From: UBA1672 sp964587815
GTDB lineage: Bacteria; Pseudomonadota; Alphaproteobacteria; Micavibrionales; Micavibrionaceae
Length of the DNA: 54,272 nt
Direction: 5' to 3'
Assembly: GCA_964587815.1 (NCBI GenBank)
Contig: CAZPMH010000015.1
Span: forward strand, 1-54,272
A program made the translations under genes and the position numbers. This document shows, piece after piece, positions 31,880 through 40,295 of the stretch. The notes beneath the pieces were generated by a model that did no database searches, had not been told where the DNA came from, and was given only the letters and a program-made list of their open reading frames with translations. Positions within the stretch are counted from its first letter, which is position 1. Each line of letters starts with the position of its first letter.

Positions 31880-33286
31880 ATGATCACCTCAAAACTGAGT
31901 TTTTTTAGCGCATGTGTTGTTTCACTGTTCGCTATATGTTTTGTAACCCCCGCACTTTCTAAGGTTTTTGATCCGAAAACGACAACACTGGATAACGGCT
32001 TGCAGATTGTTGTTGTCGAAAATCATCGTGTTCCCGTTGTTACGCATATGTTGTGGTATCGTGCAGGCGCTGCGGACGAGCCCGTCGGGAAATCAGGCAT
32101 CGCGCACTTTTTGGAACATTTGCTTTTTAAAGGGCACAACCACCCGAAACTCGGGTCTTTGGCGCCGGGCGAGTTTTCTAAAATTGTCCGTCGTTTGGGT
32201 GGTGAAGATAATGCATTCACCTCTCAAGATTACACGGCTTATTACCAGTCAGTCGCGCGCGAGCATTTAGAAGAGATGATGCGGTACGAGGCGGGACGAA
32301 TGCGCGGTGTACAAATTCCTGAGGCTGATTTCGAAGCAGAAAAACTGGTTATTCAGGAAGAGCGCAGGCAACGCACTGATAATGACCCAAAGGTTCAAAT
32401 GTATGAGCATATGCGCGAAGCTCTGTTTCCGAACCACCCCTACTCCATCCCGATTATCGGTTGGATGCACGAAATTCAGGCGCTCACCCTTTCAGATGCG
32501 ATGGCTTTTTATGATCGCTACTACGCCCCGAACAACGCCGTTCTTATTGTTTCAGGCGCCGTTAAGGCGGAAGATGTTTACGCTATGGCGGAGCGAACAT
32601 ACGGTTTGATCGAAAGACGGGATACGCCGGAGCGTAAAAGAACGACGTCTCCTCCTTTTATCTCTCGTGCCTCCGTGATGATGAAGCATGAAACAATCAG
32701 AGAGCCGAATTTTACACGCATGTACCGCACGCCGAGTTACAGGCAAGACAAACGTTTATCTCTTGCTTTACAGGTGATGGACGAGATTATGGGAGGTGGC
32801 TCAACTTCCCGTCTGTATAAGGCTCTGGTCGTTGATCAGAAAATCGCTTCGGGCGTTAGTTTTTCATACCGTTCCAGCGCGTGGGATGATGCGACGCTCT
32901 TTATCTCTGCAACGCCTCGGGATGCGGCTGATCTGGATAAAATCAAAAAGGCCATTGATGCTGAGTTGTATTTGCTTATTAAAGACGGGGTTAGCGATAC
33001 GGAACTGGCTGACGCCAAACGTCGTTTGAAGGCTGAAGCTATTTTTGCGCGCGACAGTTTGAGCGGCCCCGCTTTCATTATCGGGTATAACCTTATGACG
33101 GGATCCAGCCTTGACGATATTGAAAACTGGCCTCAGCAGATTGAAGGCGTTACAGCTGATGATATTTTAGAGGCAGCAAAACTCTATTTAAATCCTGATG
33201 AGATTTCTGATTATCCTCCTGTTGAGGGGCGCTCTTTGCCGTTGGATAGTGATGAAAAAAATAACACCACCGAAGGTAAAAAATAA
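31880..33286 (+). CDS. M16 family zinc peptidase, catalytic partner
   Basis: A 468-residue periplasmic peptidase with a signal peptide (CVVSLFAICFVTPALS). The inverted zinc motif HFLEH is at 76-80, and the downstream Glu is in ADFEAEKLVIQEERR. M16 enzymes clip short unfolded peptides. I placed the start at ATG 31880, with AGGA seven bases upstream, and not at TTG 31850. The stop overlaps the next M16 gene by one base (TAATG), so the two subunits are made together. One subunit supplies the zinc site and the other part of the substrate chamber. Confidence 0.93.
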   Translation: MITSKLSFFSACVVSLFAICFVTPALSKVFDPKTTTLDNGLQIVVVENHRVPVVTHMLWYRAGAADEPVGKSGIAHFLEHLLFKGHNHPKLGSLAPGEFSKIVRRLGGEDNAFTSQDYTAYYQSVAREHLEEMMRYEAGRMRGVQIPEADFEAEKLVIQEERRQRTDNDPKVQMYEHMREALFPNHPYSIPIIGWMHEIQALTLSDAMAFYDRYYAPNNAVLIVSGAVKAEDVYAMAERTYGLIERRDTPERKRTTSPPFISRASVMMKHETIREPNFTRMYRTPSYRQDKRLSLALQVMDEIMGGGSTSRLYKALVVDQKIASGVSFSYRSSAWDDATLFISATPRDAADLDKIKKAIDAELYLLIKDGVSDTELADAKRRLKAEAIFARDSLSGPAFIIGYNLMTGSSLDDIENWPQQIEGVTADDILEAAKLYLNPDEISDYPPVEGRSLPLDSDEKNNTTEGKK

Positions 33287-34740
33287 TGATGTTTATCTCT
33301 AATTCGTTACCTCATAGCAGATGGTTTTACATTTCTCTTGTCGCTCTTTTGTTGGTTCTCGCCAGCGGTTACAGCTTGGCAAAAGATCCGGAGCCAGTCG
33401 CGCAGACCGTTGCGTTGGAGAGCATTAAACGAGCCGCAGCGCCTGTTCAGCCTACTCGTTTTCTCGACATACAAGAGGTTAAGAGTGAGAGCGGTATTAC
33501 GGCTTGGCTGGTGCAGGACCCTTCTATTCCAATTATTGCAATGGAATTTGCCTTTCTCGATGCCGGTGCGAAGCTTGACCCGAAAGATAAACAGGGGTTG
33601 GCACGCCTTCTATCCAATACGATGGATGAGGGCGCAGGAAAAATGGACAGTCAGGCTTTTCAGAAAGCGCTTCGCGATAATTCAATTACCTTGCGCTTTT
33701 CTTCAGGGCGAGATCATTTTAACGGAAGCCTGAAAACACTGAGTGAAAACAAAGACACGGCTTTTAATCTTTTAAAACTTGCGCTCAATCAACCGCGTTT
33801 TGATGAAAACGCTATTGATCGTATGCGCGCCGCCAATGTCAGCCGTATTAAAAACTCTGCTTCTGATCCGCGCTGGATTGCAGCGCGTTTGCAAAATGAT
33901 GTTATTTATGAGGGGCATCCTTATGCCTTGAATAGTGGTGGTACGATCTCATCGTTGAATGCCATTACACGCGAAGATTTAAAGGCACGTCATAAAACTT
34001 TAGGGAAAAATGCTTTGGTTGTTGGCGTGTCCGGAGATATTAGCGCTGAAGAATTAAAGACACGCCTTGATGCTGTTTTCGGTTCATTACCGAATGCCGA
34101 AACACAAAATGTCGAGCAGCATGATCTGCAAAATAAAGGCGCGGTCTACGTTTATGAGAAAGATATTCCCCAAACAGTTGTCACGATCGCACAAGACGGG
34201 ATTTCACGGAGCAATAAAAAATATTACTCTGCCAAGCTCATGAATTTTATTCTTGGCGAGTCAGGCTTTGGATCACGGCTTATGGAAGAAATTCGTGAAA
34301 AGCGCGGGCTGACCTACGGTATTTATTCTTACTTTCAAGATTATGATGCGGTTGACACACTCAATATCAGCACGTCGACGGCGAATGAAAACGTGAATAC
34401 GATGATTGATTTGATCAAGGCGGAATGGGTGCGCATGCAAGGTGAGCCTGTGAGTGCCGAAGAATTGGCTGATGCAAAATCTTATATTATCGGCTCTCTG
34501 CCGCTTTCGTTGACATCGACCGGTTCAATAGCAGCAACGGTTTTATCCATGCAGATTGACGACTTACCGATCGATTATCTGGATAAGCGAGCAGAAAAAT
34601 TCAATGCGGTAAGCATTGATGATGTTCAAAAAATCGCTAAGAATCTTTTAAATAGCGATGATTTTACGATCGTCCTCGTCGGCCAGCCTGTAGATTTAGA
34701 TAGCGCGACGAAACTTACAACCTTGCCAAATGTCGAATAG
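33286..34740 (+). CDS. M16 family peptidase, inactive partner
   Basis: A 484-residue homolog with an N-terminal membrane anchor or signal (WFYISLVALLLVLASGYSLA). At the position of HxxEH it has GLARLLSNTMDEG, so it cannot bind zinc in the normal way. The C-terminal substrate-binding block EEIREKRGLTYGIYSYF is intact. This is the classic active/inactive M16 pair. Pgi starts 11 bases before its stop, a close but probably incidental coupling. Confidence 0.93.
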   Translation: MMFISNSLPHSRWFYISLVALLLVLASGYSLAKDPEPVAQTVALESIKRAAAPVQPTRFLDIQEVKSESGITAWLVQDPSIPIIAMEFAFLDAGAKLDPKDKQGLARLLSNTMDEGAGKMDSQAFQKALRDNSITLRFSSGRDHFNGSLKTLSENKDTAFNLLKLALNQPRFDENAIDRMRAANVSRIKNSASDPRWIAARLQNDVIYEGHPYALNSGGTISSLNAITREDLKARHKTLGKNALVVGVSGDISAEELKTRLDAVFGSLPNAETQNVEQHDLQNKGAVYVYEKDIPQTVVTIAQDGISRSNKKYYSAKLMNFILGESGFGSRLMEEIREKRGLTYGIYSYFQDYDAVDTLNISTSTANENVNTMIDLIKAEWVRMQGEPVSAEELADAKSYIIGSLPLSLTSTGSIAATVLSMQIDDLPIDYLDKRAEKFNAVSIDDVQKIAKNLLNSDDFTIVLVGQPVDLDSATKLTTLPNVE

Positions 34741-36379
34741 AGATATGGTGCCTTTACAAATGAATTATTCTTCCTCTTCCCATGCTGATGAAAATGACAG
34801 CGCCAAACCCAGATCGGCTATGCCTGCCTGGGGCGCGCTTGAAAAGCATGCGAATGCTATGAAAAACCGTCACATGCGTGACTTATTTCATGATGATGAA
34901 AATCGCTTTAACAATTTTCATTTGGTTGAGGACGGCATTTTATTTGATTATTCGAAAAATCTTATAACAGACGAGACGATTAAACTTCTGAGTGCATTTG
35001 CCAAAGACTGCAACTTAGCAGAGATGCGCGATTTTATGTTTTCAGGACAGCCGATCAACGTGACAGAAGAGCGCGCGGTCTTGCATACAGCCTTGCGGGA
35101 TCCTTCAGATTCACCTGTTATCGTTGATGGCGAAGATGTAAAGCCGCTTATTCGAAATGCGTTTGAGAAAATGGAGCAGTTTTGCGCTGATATTAAGAAC
35201 AGCGGGGATTATAAGCACATCGTCAACATTGGTATTGGCGGATCGGATCTTGGGGCTTTGATGGCTTATAAAGCTCTTTCACCTTACCATGATGCGTGTT
35301 TTGACGTTCATTTTGTTTCGAATATTGATCCGACGCACTTGTCGCAAGTTTTGGATAAAATTGATGCGCAAAAAACATTGTTTATTGTGACGTCTAAGAC
35401 ATTTACGACACTTGAAACGCTTACAAACGCCCGAAGTGCGCGCACTTGGCTTCAAAATGAATTGGGCCGTGATGATGTTGAGGCGCATTTTGCAGCAGTC
35501 ACTACAAACACGCAACTTGCCATTGATTTCGGTGTTCGGGAGGACCATATTTTTCCAATGTGGAATTGGGTTGGCGGTCGCTTTTCAATCTGGTCAACGG
35601 TCGGGTTGGCGTTTTGTATCGGCATTGGCTTTGATAATTTTAAAGCGTTTCTTTCAGGGGCGCACCGCGTGGATGATCATTTCCTCAACACGCCGATTGA
35701 AAAAAACATCCCTGCCCTATTGGGGCTTATCGGTGTGTGGAACAGGAACTTTATGGGCTATAACGCTTATGCCGTTTCGCCATACGATCAATATCTTCAA
35801 TATTTCCCCGCCTATATGCAGCAAATTGATATGGAGTCGAACGGGAAAAGTGTTGACCGTCAGGGGCGCGAAATTGATTATGGCACAGGCCCGGTGGTTC
35901 TGGGGGAGGTCGGTACAAACGCACAACATGCTTTTTTCCAGCTTTTCCATCAGGGAAGCACGGTTGTTCCATGCGATTTAATTATAACAGCAACACCGCA
36001 TAACCCGATCGGCGATCATCATGCGCGTTTAATGGCGAATGCTTTGGCACAGGGGCAGGCCATGATGCAGGGGCGATCGCATGATGATGCGACGCATGCG
36101 TTTGAAGGAAACAGGCCGACCAACACGATCATTATTGACAAATTAACACCTGCGCGCCTGGGTCAGCTTATGGCACTTTACGAACATAAGATTTTTGTTC
36201 AGGGTATTTTATGGGACATCAACAGTTTCGATCAGTGCGGTGTAGAGTTGGGCAAGATTCTTGCAAAACCTATATTGAATGATTTGATCGCCGACGACAT
36301 TGACGAGAGTGAGGGCCATGATAGCTCCACTTTGGGATTGCTTAAATATTTACGCGATCTTGATACGTCGTCATCATAA
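34730..36379 (+). CDS. pgi: glucose-6-phosphate isomerase
   Basis: Pgi interconverts glucose-6-phosphate and fructose-6-phosphate. The 549-residue protein has INVTEERAVLHTALR, NIGIGGSDLG, the signature VGGRFSIWSTVGL and a C-terminal FDQCGVELGK with the catalytic Lys. The start is uncertain. ATG at 34730 overlaps the M16 gene and has no ribosome site. ATG at 34745, with AGAG nearby, is as likely and costs five residues. Gene order suggests it shares the lspA-M16 transcript. Confidence 0.95.
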   Translation: MSNRDMVPLQMNYSSSSHADENDSAKPRSAMPAWGALEKHANAMKNRHMRDLFHDDENRFNNFHLVEDGILFDYSKNLITDETIKLLSAFAKDCNLAEMRDFMFSGQPINVTEERAVLHTALRDPSDSPVIVDGEDVKPLIRNAFEKMEQFCADIKNSGDYKHIVNIGIGGSDLGALMAYKALSPYHDACFDVHFVSNIDPTHLSQVLDKIDAQKTLFIVTSKTFTTLETLTNARSARTWLQNELGRDDVEAHFAAVTTNTQLAIDFGVREDHIFPMWNWVGGRFSIWSTVGLAFCIGIGFDNFKAFLSGAHRVDDHFLNTPIEKNIPALLGLIGVWNRNFMGYNAYAVSPYDQYLQYFPAYMQQIDMESNGKSVDRQGREIDYGTGPVVLGEVGTNAQHAFFQLFHQGSTVVPCDLIITATPHNPIGDHHARLMANALAQGQAMMQGRSHDDATHAFEGNRPTNTIIIDKLTPARLGQLMALYEHKIFVQGILWDINSFDQCGVELGKILAKPILNDLIADDIDESEGHDSSTLGLLKYLRDLDTSSS

Positions 36380-36441
36380 TTTAATTTTTTTCGTGTATTG
36401 TATTTCTGTGTTTTGGTGAATTTTTTAAATGAAGTAAGTTC

Positions 36442-37716
36442 ATGCGCTCTTCTTTTTCGCTTCCGGTCGTTCAGCAAGATCGCCTTGATAAGGTGTTGGA
36501 GTTGCACCGCACTTTTTTGCGCGGGCAAGTCGGTGGAAAGCGTGCCGCGATCCATAATATGGATTTATCGGGGTTAAACTTCCAAAGCTATGATTTGTCG
36601 CAAGCGGATTTTACGGGCAGCATTCTGGTTGATGCTGACTTTTCACTAAGCCGTTGCGTAGGCTCTATCTTTTTTGGTTGTGACCTCAGCAATGCGAATT
36701 TAAGCCATGCTGATTTTTCGCGTGCGGATTTCCGCGGCGCTTTGTTGGCCGGTGCAAATTTGACGAGCACGATTTTAACCGATGCGGATATGCGTGAGGG
36801 TCGTATTTTGCGCAAGAATAAAACCGGAAGTCTTGTGAACCTTCCTCATTTAGCAGGTCATAACGGGCGCACGGTTTTAAGCGGAGCGAAATTAAGCCAT
36901 GCGGATTTAACGGGTGTGCGCGCCACGAGTGCCAATTTCGACGATGCCGATTTATCGCATACCATTATGCGCGACGGCGTTTTTCAGGCCGCGACCTTTA
37001 CCAGCAGCAATATGCACAACGCTGATTTTACAGGTTCAAACGTGACGGCAGCGAAAATGCATAACGCGATTATTTCAGGCGTTAATCTGCGCTCTACCGA
37101 ACGCTCAGGGTTAGATTGCCATGATGCCGTTACGCAAAAAGATGTCGGACCAAGGCTGTTAACGGAAGGGAGCGAGTTAGAAGAGCTGTTGGAAGCGCAC
37201 AGACGTTGGGTTGAAAGTGCGGGCCGCGATGGAGAACAATTGGATTTAACGGGATATGATTTACGTGCCACTTATAATTTACGCGACTATCCGCTGATTG
37301 CCCTGAATGCCAAAAATGCATGTTTTATCAATCTCGATTTGTCGAATGCGTATATGCAAAGCTGTCAGTTGGATCGTGCAGATTTCCGTGGCTGCGATAT
37401 GGATAATATTGATTTGCGCGGCTCTTCTTTAAAAGGTGCGAAGATGCCGCGTATCTCTCTGCGCGGGGCTCGGTTAAGTGCTCTGCAATTCAGGCAGAGT
37501 GATGCGATTAAAATACAGCGCGTTGATCTGAGCGGCGCGGATTTACGCTATATTGATTTCACTGGGGCGGACATGCGCGATGCAATTTTGATGGGGGCAG
37601 ATCTACGGTATAGCAACTTAACCGATGTTGATCTGCGCCGTGCGGATTTGTCGGGTGCGAAGCTGGATTATGCTAAAATGGATGAAACGCTGTTATTGGG
37701 CGCGACGTTGCCATAG
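36442..37716 (+). CDS. pentapeptide-repeat protein
   Basis: A 424-residue protein made largely of A(D/N)LxX repeats that form right-handed quadrilateral beta-helices. The first array covers about residues 40-120, a second about 145-230 and a third about 285-420, separated by non-repeat linkers (EELLEAHRRWVESAGR near 250). No signal peptide or transmembrane segment is present. Function cannot be read from such repeats. Some family members mimic DNA and shield gyrase, but many have no known role. It sits between pgi and mutL, each with its own gap. Confidence 0.88.
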   Translation: MRSSFSLPVVQQDRLDKVLELHRTFLRGQVGGKRAAIHNMDLSGLNFQSYDLSQADFTGSILVDADFSLSRCVGSIFFGCDLSNANLSHADFSRADFRGALLAGANLTSTILTDADMREGRILRKNKTGSLVNLPHLAGHNGRTVLSGAKLSHADLTGVRATSANFDDADLSHTIMRDGVFQAATFTSSNMHNADFTGSNVTAAKMHNAIISGVNLRSTERSGLDCHDAVTQKDVGPRLLTEGSELEELLEAHRRWVESAGRDGEQLDLTGYDLRATYNLRDYPLIALNAKNACFINLDLSNAYMQSCQLDRADFRGCDMDNIDLRGSSLKGAKMPRISLRGARLSALQFRQSDAIKIQRVDLSGADLRYIDFTGADMRDAILMGADLRYSNLTDVDLRRADLSGAKLDYAKMDETLLLGATLP

Positions 37717-37793
37717 GTCATTCATCCACCACCATCCTTTTTATTTCATGATGTTTTACTGACAAAGTTTGTTGGAATGCGTATAGCTATAAT

Positions 37794-39626
37794 ATGCGTA
37801 TACGATATTTACCTGAAACCTTAATTAACCAGATTGCGGCCGGAGAGGTTGTTGAGCGGCCTGCGGCGGCGGTGAAAGAACTGGTTGAAAATGCCATTGA
37901 TGCGGGCGCATCTGATATTCGTGTTGATGTGTTTGATGGCGGTAAAAGCAGGATTTTAATTGTCGATAACGGCATGGGCATGTCCGCGCCTGAATTGGTA
38001 GCCGCGCTTGATCGGCATGCGACGTCTAAACTTCCCGATGATGATTTGCTGCATATTGCACATTTAGGGTTTCGCGGAGAAGCGCTGGCTTCGATTGCCG
38101 CCGTGTCACGCGTAGAGATTGAAACGTTTGACCAGCGGAGCAGTGAGGGCTGGCAAATCAGATGTGATGCAGGGCAAAAAAGCGAGCCGAGCCCGAGTGC
38201 GCACCCGAAAGGCACGCGGATTAGTGTGTCAGATTTGTTTTATGCCACGCCCGCACGGCTGAAATTTCAGAAAACGGCGCGCGCGGAATATGGTGCGATC
38301 AAAGATACTTTGACGCGGCTGGCGATGGCCTACCCAAATATCGGGTTTAGCCTGTATCATGATGGTGCAAAAAAGTTGCAATATCTTCCCGTTGATAATC
38401 GTCATGCACGGTTGGCGCATGTTTTGGGGCGTGATTTCGGCGAGAATGCGATGCAGATTGAGGCAGAGCGTGAAGGTGTTGTCTTATCAGGCTATGCGGC
38501 GTTACCGACCTATCATCGCGGAACGTCACAATATCAGTATTTGTTTGTGAACGGACGCGCGGTGAAGGACAGGTTGTTGCATGGGTGTGTGCGTGCGGCC
38601 TATATGGATGTTTTGCATCGGGATCGCCACCCTGTTGTTGCGCTGTTTTTGGATTTGCCGCCGTCACAGGTGGATGTCAATGTGCACCCCGCCAAAGCGG
38701 AAGTGCGTTTTCGTGATCCGCAATTTATTCGCGGTATGATTATCAGCGCGCTGAAGAATGCCATTCATGCGGGCGGGTTTCGCAGTTCGGATACGGTTGC
38801 CTCGCAGACATTGGGCGCGTTTAAGCGTGAGGGTGAGGTTGCCTCCCCTGCTCTGCCTTTGCCTGTTCATCGCGGCGGGAGTCGAGCTGTCCCGCGTTCT
38901 TATATTTCTGGCGGTACTGGCGCTCAGTATGCGATGAGCGAGGCTCAACATAGCGGGTATGCGGCGCAAGGGGCGCTTGCAACCGATATGTCACCTGCGG
39001 CGCGGGCCAGCCCTTTATCGGATATTGAAGAAGAAGCGGAAGACTTTCCACTCGGCGCTGCAAGAGCGCAGGTACATCAAAATTATATTGTTGCGCAAAC
39101 CCCTGACGGACTGGTTTTGGTCGACCAGCATGCGGCGCATGAGAGATTGGTTTATGAGCGTTTTAAAGCGCAGTATACAGACGATGACGTTAAGTCGCAG
39201 GGTTTACTAAGCCCCGTGGTTGTTTCCTTAGATGAAGGCCAGGTGAGTAAATTGTTAGACCATGCCGCCTTGTTCGCAAAATTAGGGTTGGAGATTGAAG
39301 CGTTTGGGAAGGACGCGATTGCGGTTCAGAGCGTGCCTATTATTTTGGGCGACCGCGTTGATTTTAACCGCTTGATCATTGATTTGGTTGATGAGCTTGA
39401 CGAGCACGGGAGTGCCGATGCGCTGGAAGAGAAGATCAATCATGTGTTATCGACGATGGCGTGTCACGGCTCGGTTCGGTCGGGGCGGCGCATGAATGTG
39501 CATGAGATGAATGCTTTGCTGCGGCAGATGGAGGAAACGCCACTCTCAGGCCAATGCAATCACGGACGGCCAACATATGTAAAACTTTCGTTGAAAGATA
39601 TTGAACGTTTGTTCGGGCGACGATAA
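37794..39626 (+). CDS. mutL: DNA mismatch repair protein MutL, with endonuclease motif
   Basis: MutL couples mismatch recognition to strand removal. The N-terminal GHKL ATPase has NQIAAGEVVERP, ELVENAIDAGA and FRGEALASIAAVS. The C-terminal dimerisation domain has DQHAAHERLVYE starting at D444, which fits the DQHA-x2-E-x4-E endonuclease motif, and the metal-binding companions CHGSVRSGR and CNHGRP. The 610-residue length is normal. A Ser/Gly-rich linker of about residues 325-420 separates the halves. MutS and MutH are not in the window. Latent nicking activity is inferred from the motifs. Confidence 0.96.
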   Translation: MRIRYLPETLINQIAAGEVVERPAAAVKELVENAIDAGASDIRVDVFDGGKSRILIVDNGMGMSAPELVAALDRHATSKLPDDDLLHIAHLGFRGEALASIAAVSRVEIETFDQRSSEGWQIRCDAGQKSEPSPSAHPKGTRISVSDLFYATPARLKFQKTARAEYGAIKDTLTRLAMAYPNIGFSLYHDGAKKLQYLPVDNRHARLAHVLGRDFGENAMQIEAEREGVVLSGYAALPTYHRGTSQYQYLFVNGRAVKDRLLHGCVRAAYMDVLHRDRHPVVALFLDLPPSQVDVNVHPAKAEVRFRDPQFIRGMIISALKNAIHAGGFRSSDTVASQTLGAFKREGEVASPALPLPVHRGGSRAVPRSYISGGTGAQYAMSEAQHSGYAAQGALATDMSPAARASPLSDIEEEAEDFPLGAARAQVHQNYIVAQTPDGLVLVDQHAAHERLVYERFKAQYTDDDVKSQGLLSPVVVSLDEGQVSKLLDHAALFAKLGLEIEAFGKDAIAVQSVPIILGDRVDFNRLIIDLVDELDEHGSADALEEKINHVLSTMACHGSVRSGRRMNVHEMNALLRQMEETPLSGQCNHGRPTYVKLSLKDIERLFGRR

Positions 39627-39667
39627 TATTGATATGATTTAATCTTGGGTGAGAGCGGTACAGAGCA

Positions 39668-40282
39668 TTGACGGAAAATAGTTTAGATAATGGTCAGGCG
39701 AGCGCTGAAGATGCGCCGCACGACAATCGCGAAGCCTCTCCTTTGGCTTTGACGAAAAGTAAAGAGCAAATAGATTTTCGTAATACGAAGATTGCTTTCG
39801 TTTTGTTGTTTGGCTCTTTGTTTTTGACGCTTATTCCTTTTTCTGTTGCGTCGTTTTTTTCACTGCTGCTTTCTATTTGTACGCTATCAGGTATTTATTC
39901 TATGCGCTCTTTAGCCGAGGAAGACAGCCTGGTTGAAAACCACATGAATTTTCTGATTATGACGTTCTGGCGTGTTGCGTTGTTTGTTTTCATCACAAGT
40001 ATTTTTGCGACATTCTTCCTGCTGATTTTTGCTAATTACGATAAAATGGATGTTTGCGTACGACAGATTGATCATTTTGCAATTGGAGCGGTTCTATCGC
40101 GTGATGCAGGAAATTTTGGCGGTTTGTTCGATCGTTGTTCTGCATTTTTTCTAAAAAATAACGCGGGGCAGTTGAGGGCCACTTCGTTTATTGCTTTCGC
40201 CCCTGTTTTGCTTTACTTGTTGTACAGGTGTCAAAAGGGTTGGAAGTACATAGCATCCGGACACTTTATACAGAAAAATTAA
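39668..40282 (+). CDS. hypothetical membrane protein, 204 aa
   Basis: I do not recognise this protein. It has two or three clear hydrophobic segments (IAFVLLFGSLFLTLIPFSVA, VALFVFITSIFATFFLLIF and FIAFAPVLLYLLY) and a charged N-terminus of 37 residues. The start is TTG at 39668, with GAGAG upstream. No ATG fits until residue 80, inside the protein. It lies 13 bases before the large spermidine-synthase-like membrane protein and may work with it. No motif points to a reaction. Confidence 0.65.
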   Translation: MTENSLDNGQASAEDAPHDNREASPLALTKSKEQIDFRNTKIAFVLLFGSLFLTLIPFSVASFFSLLLSICTLSGIYSMRSLAEEDSLVENHMNFLIMTFWRVALFVFITSIFATFFLLIFANYDKMDVCVRQIDHFAIGAVLSRDAGNFGGLFDRCSAFFLKNNAGQLRATSFIAFAPVLLYLLYRCQKGWKYIASGHFIQKN

Positions 40283-40295
40283 GATTGGTTTATTT

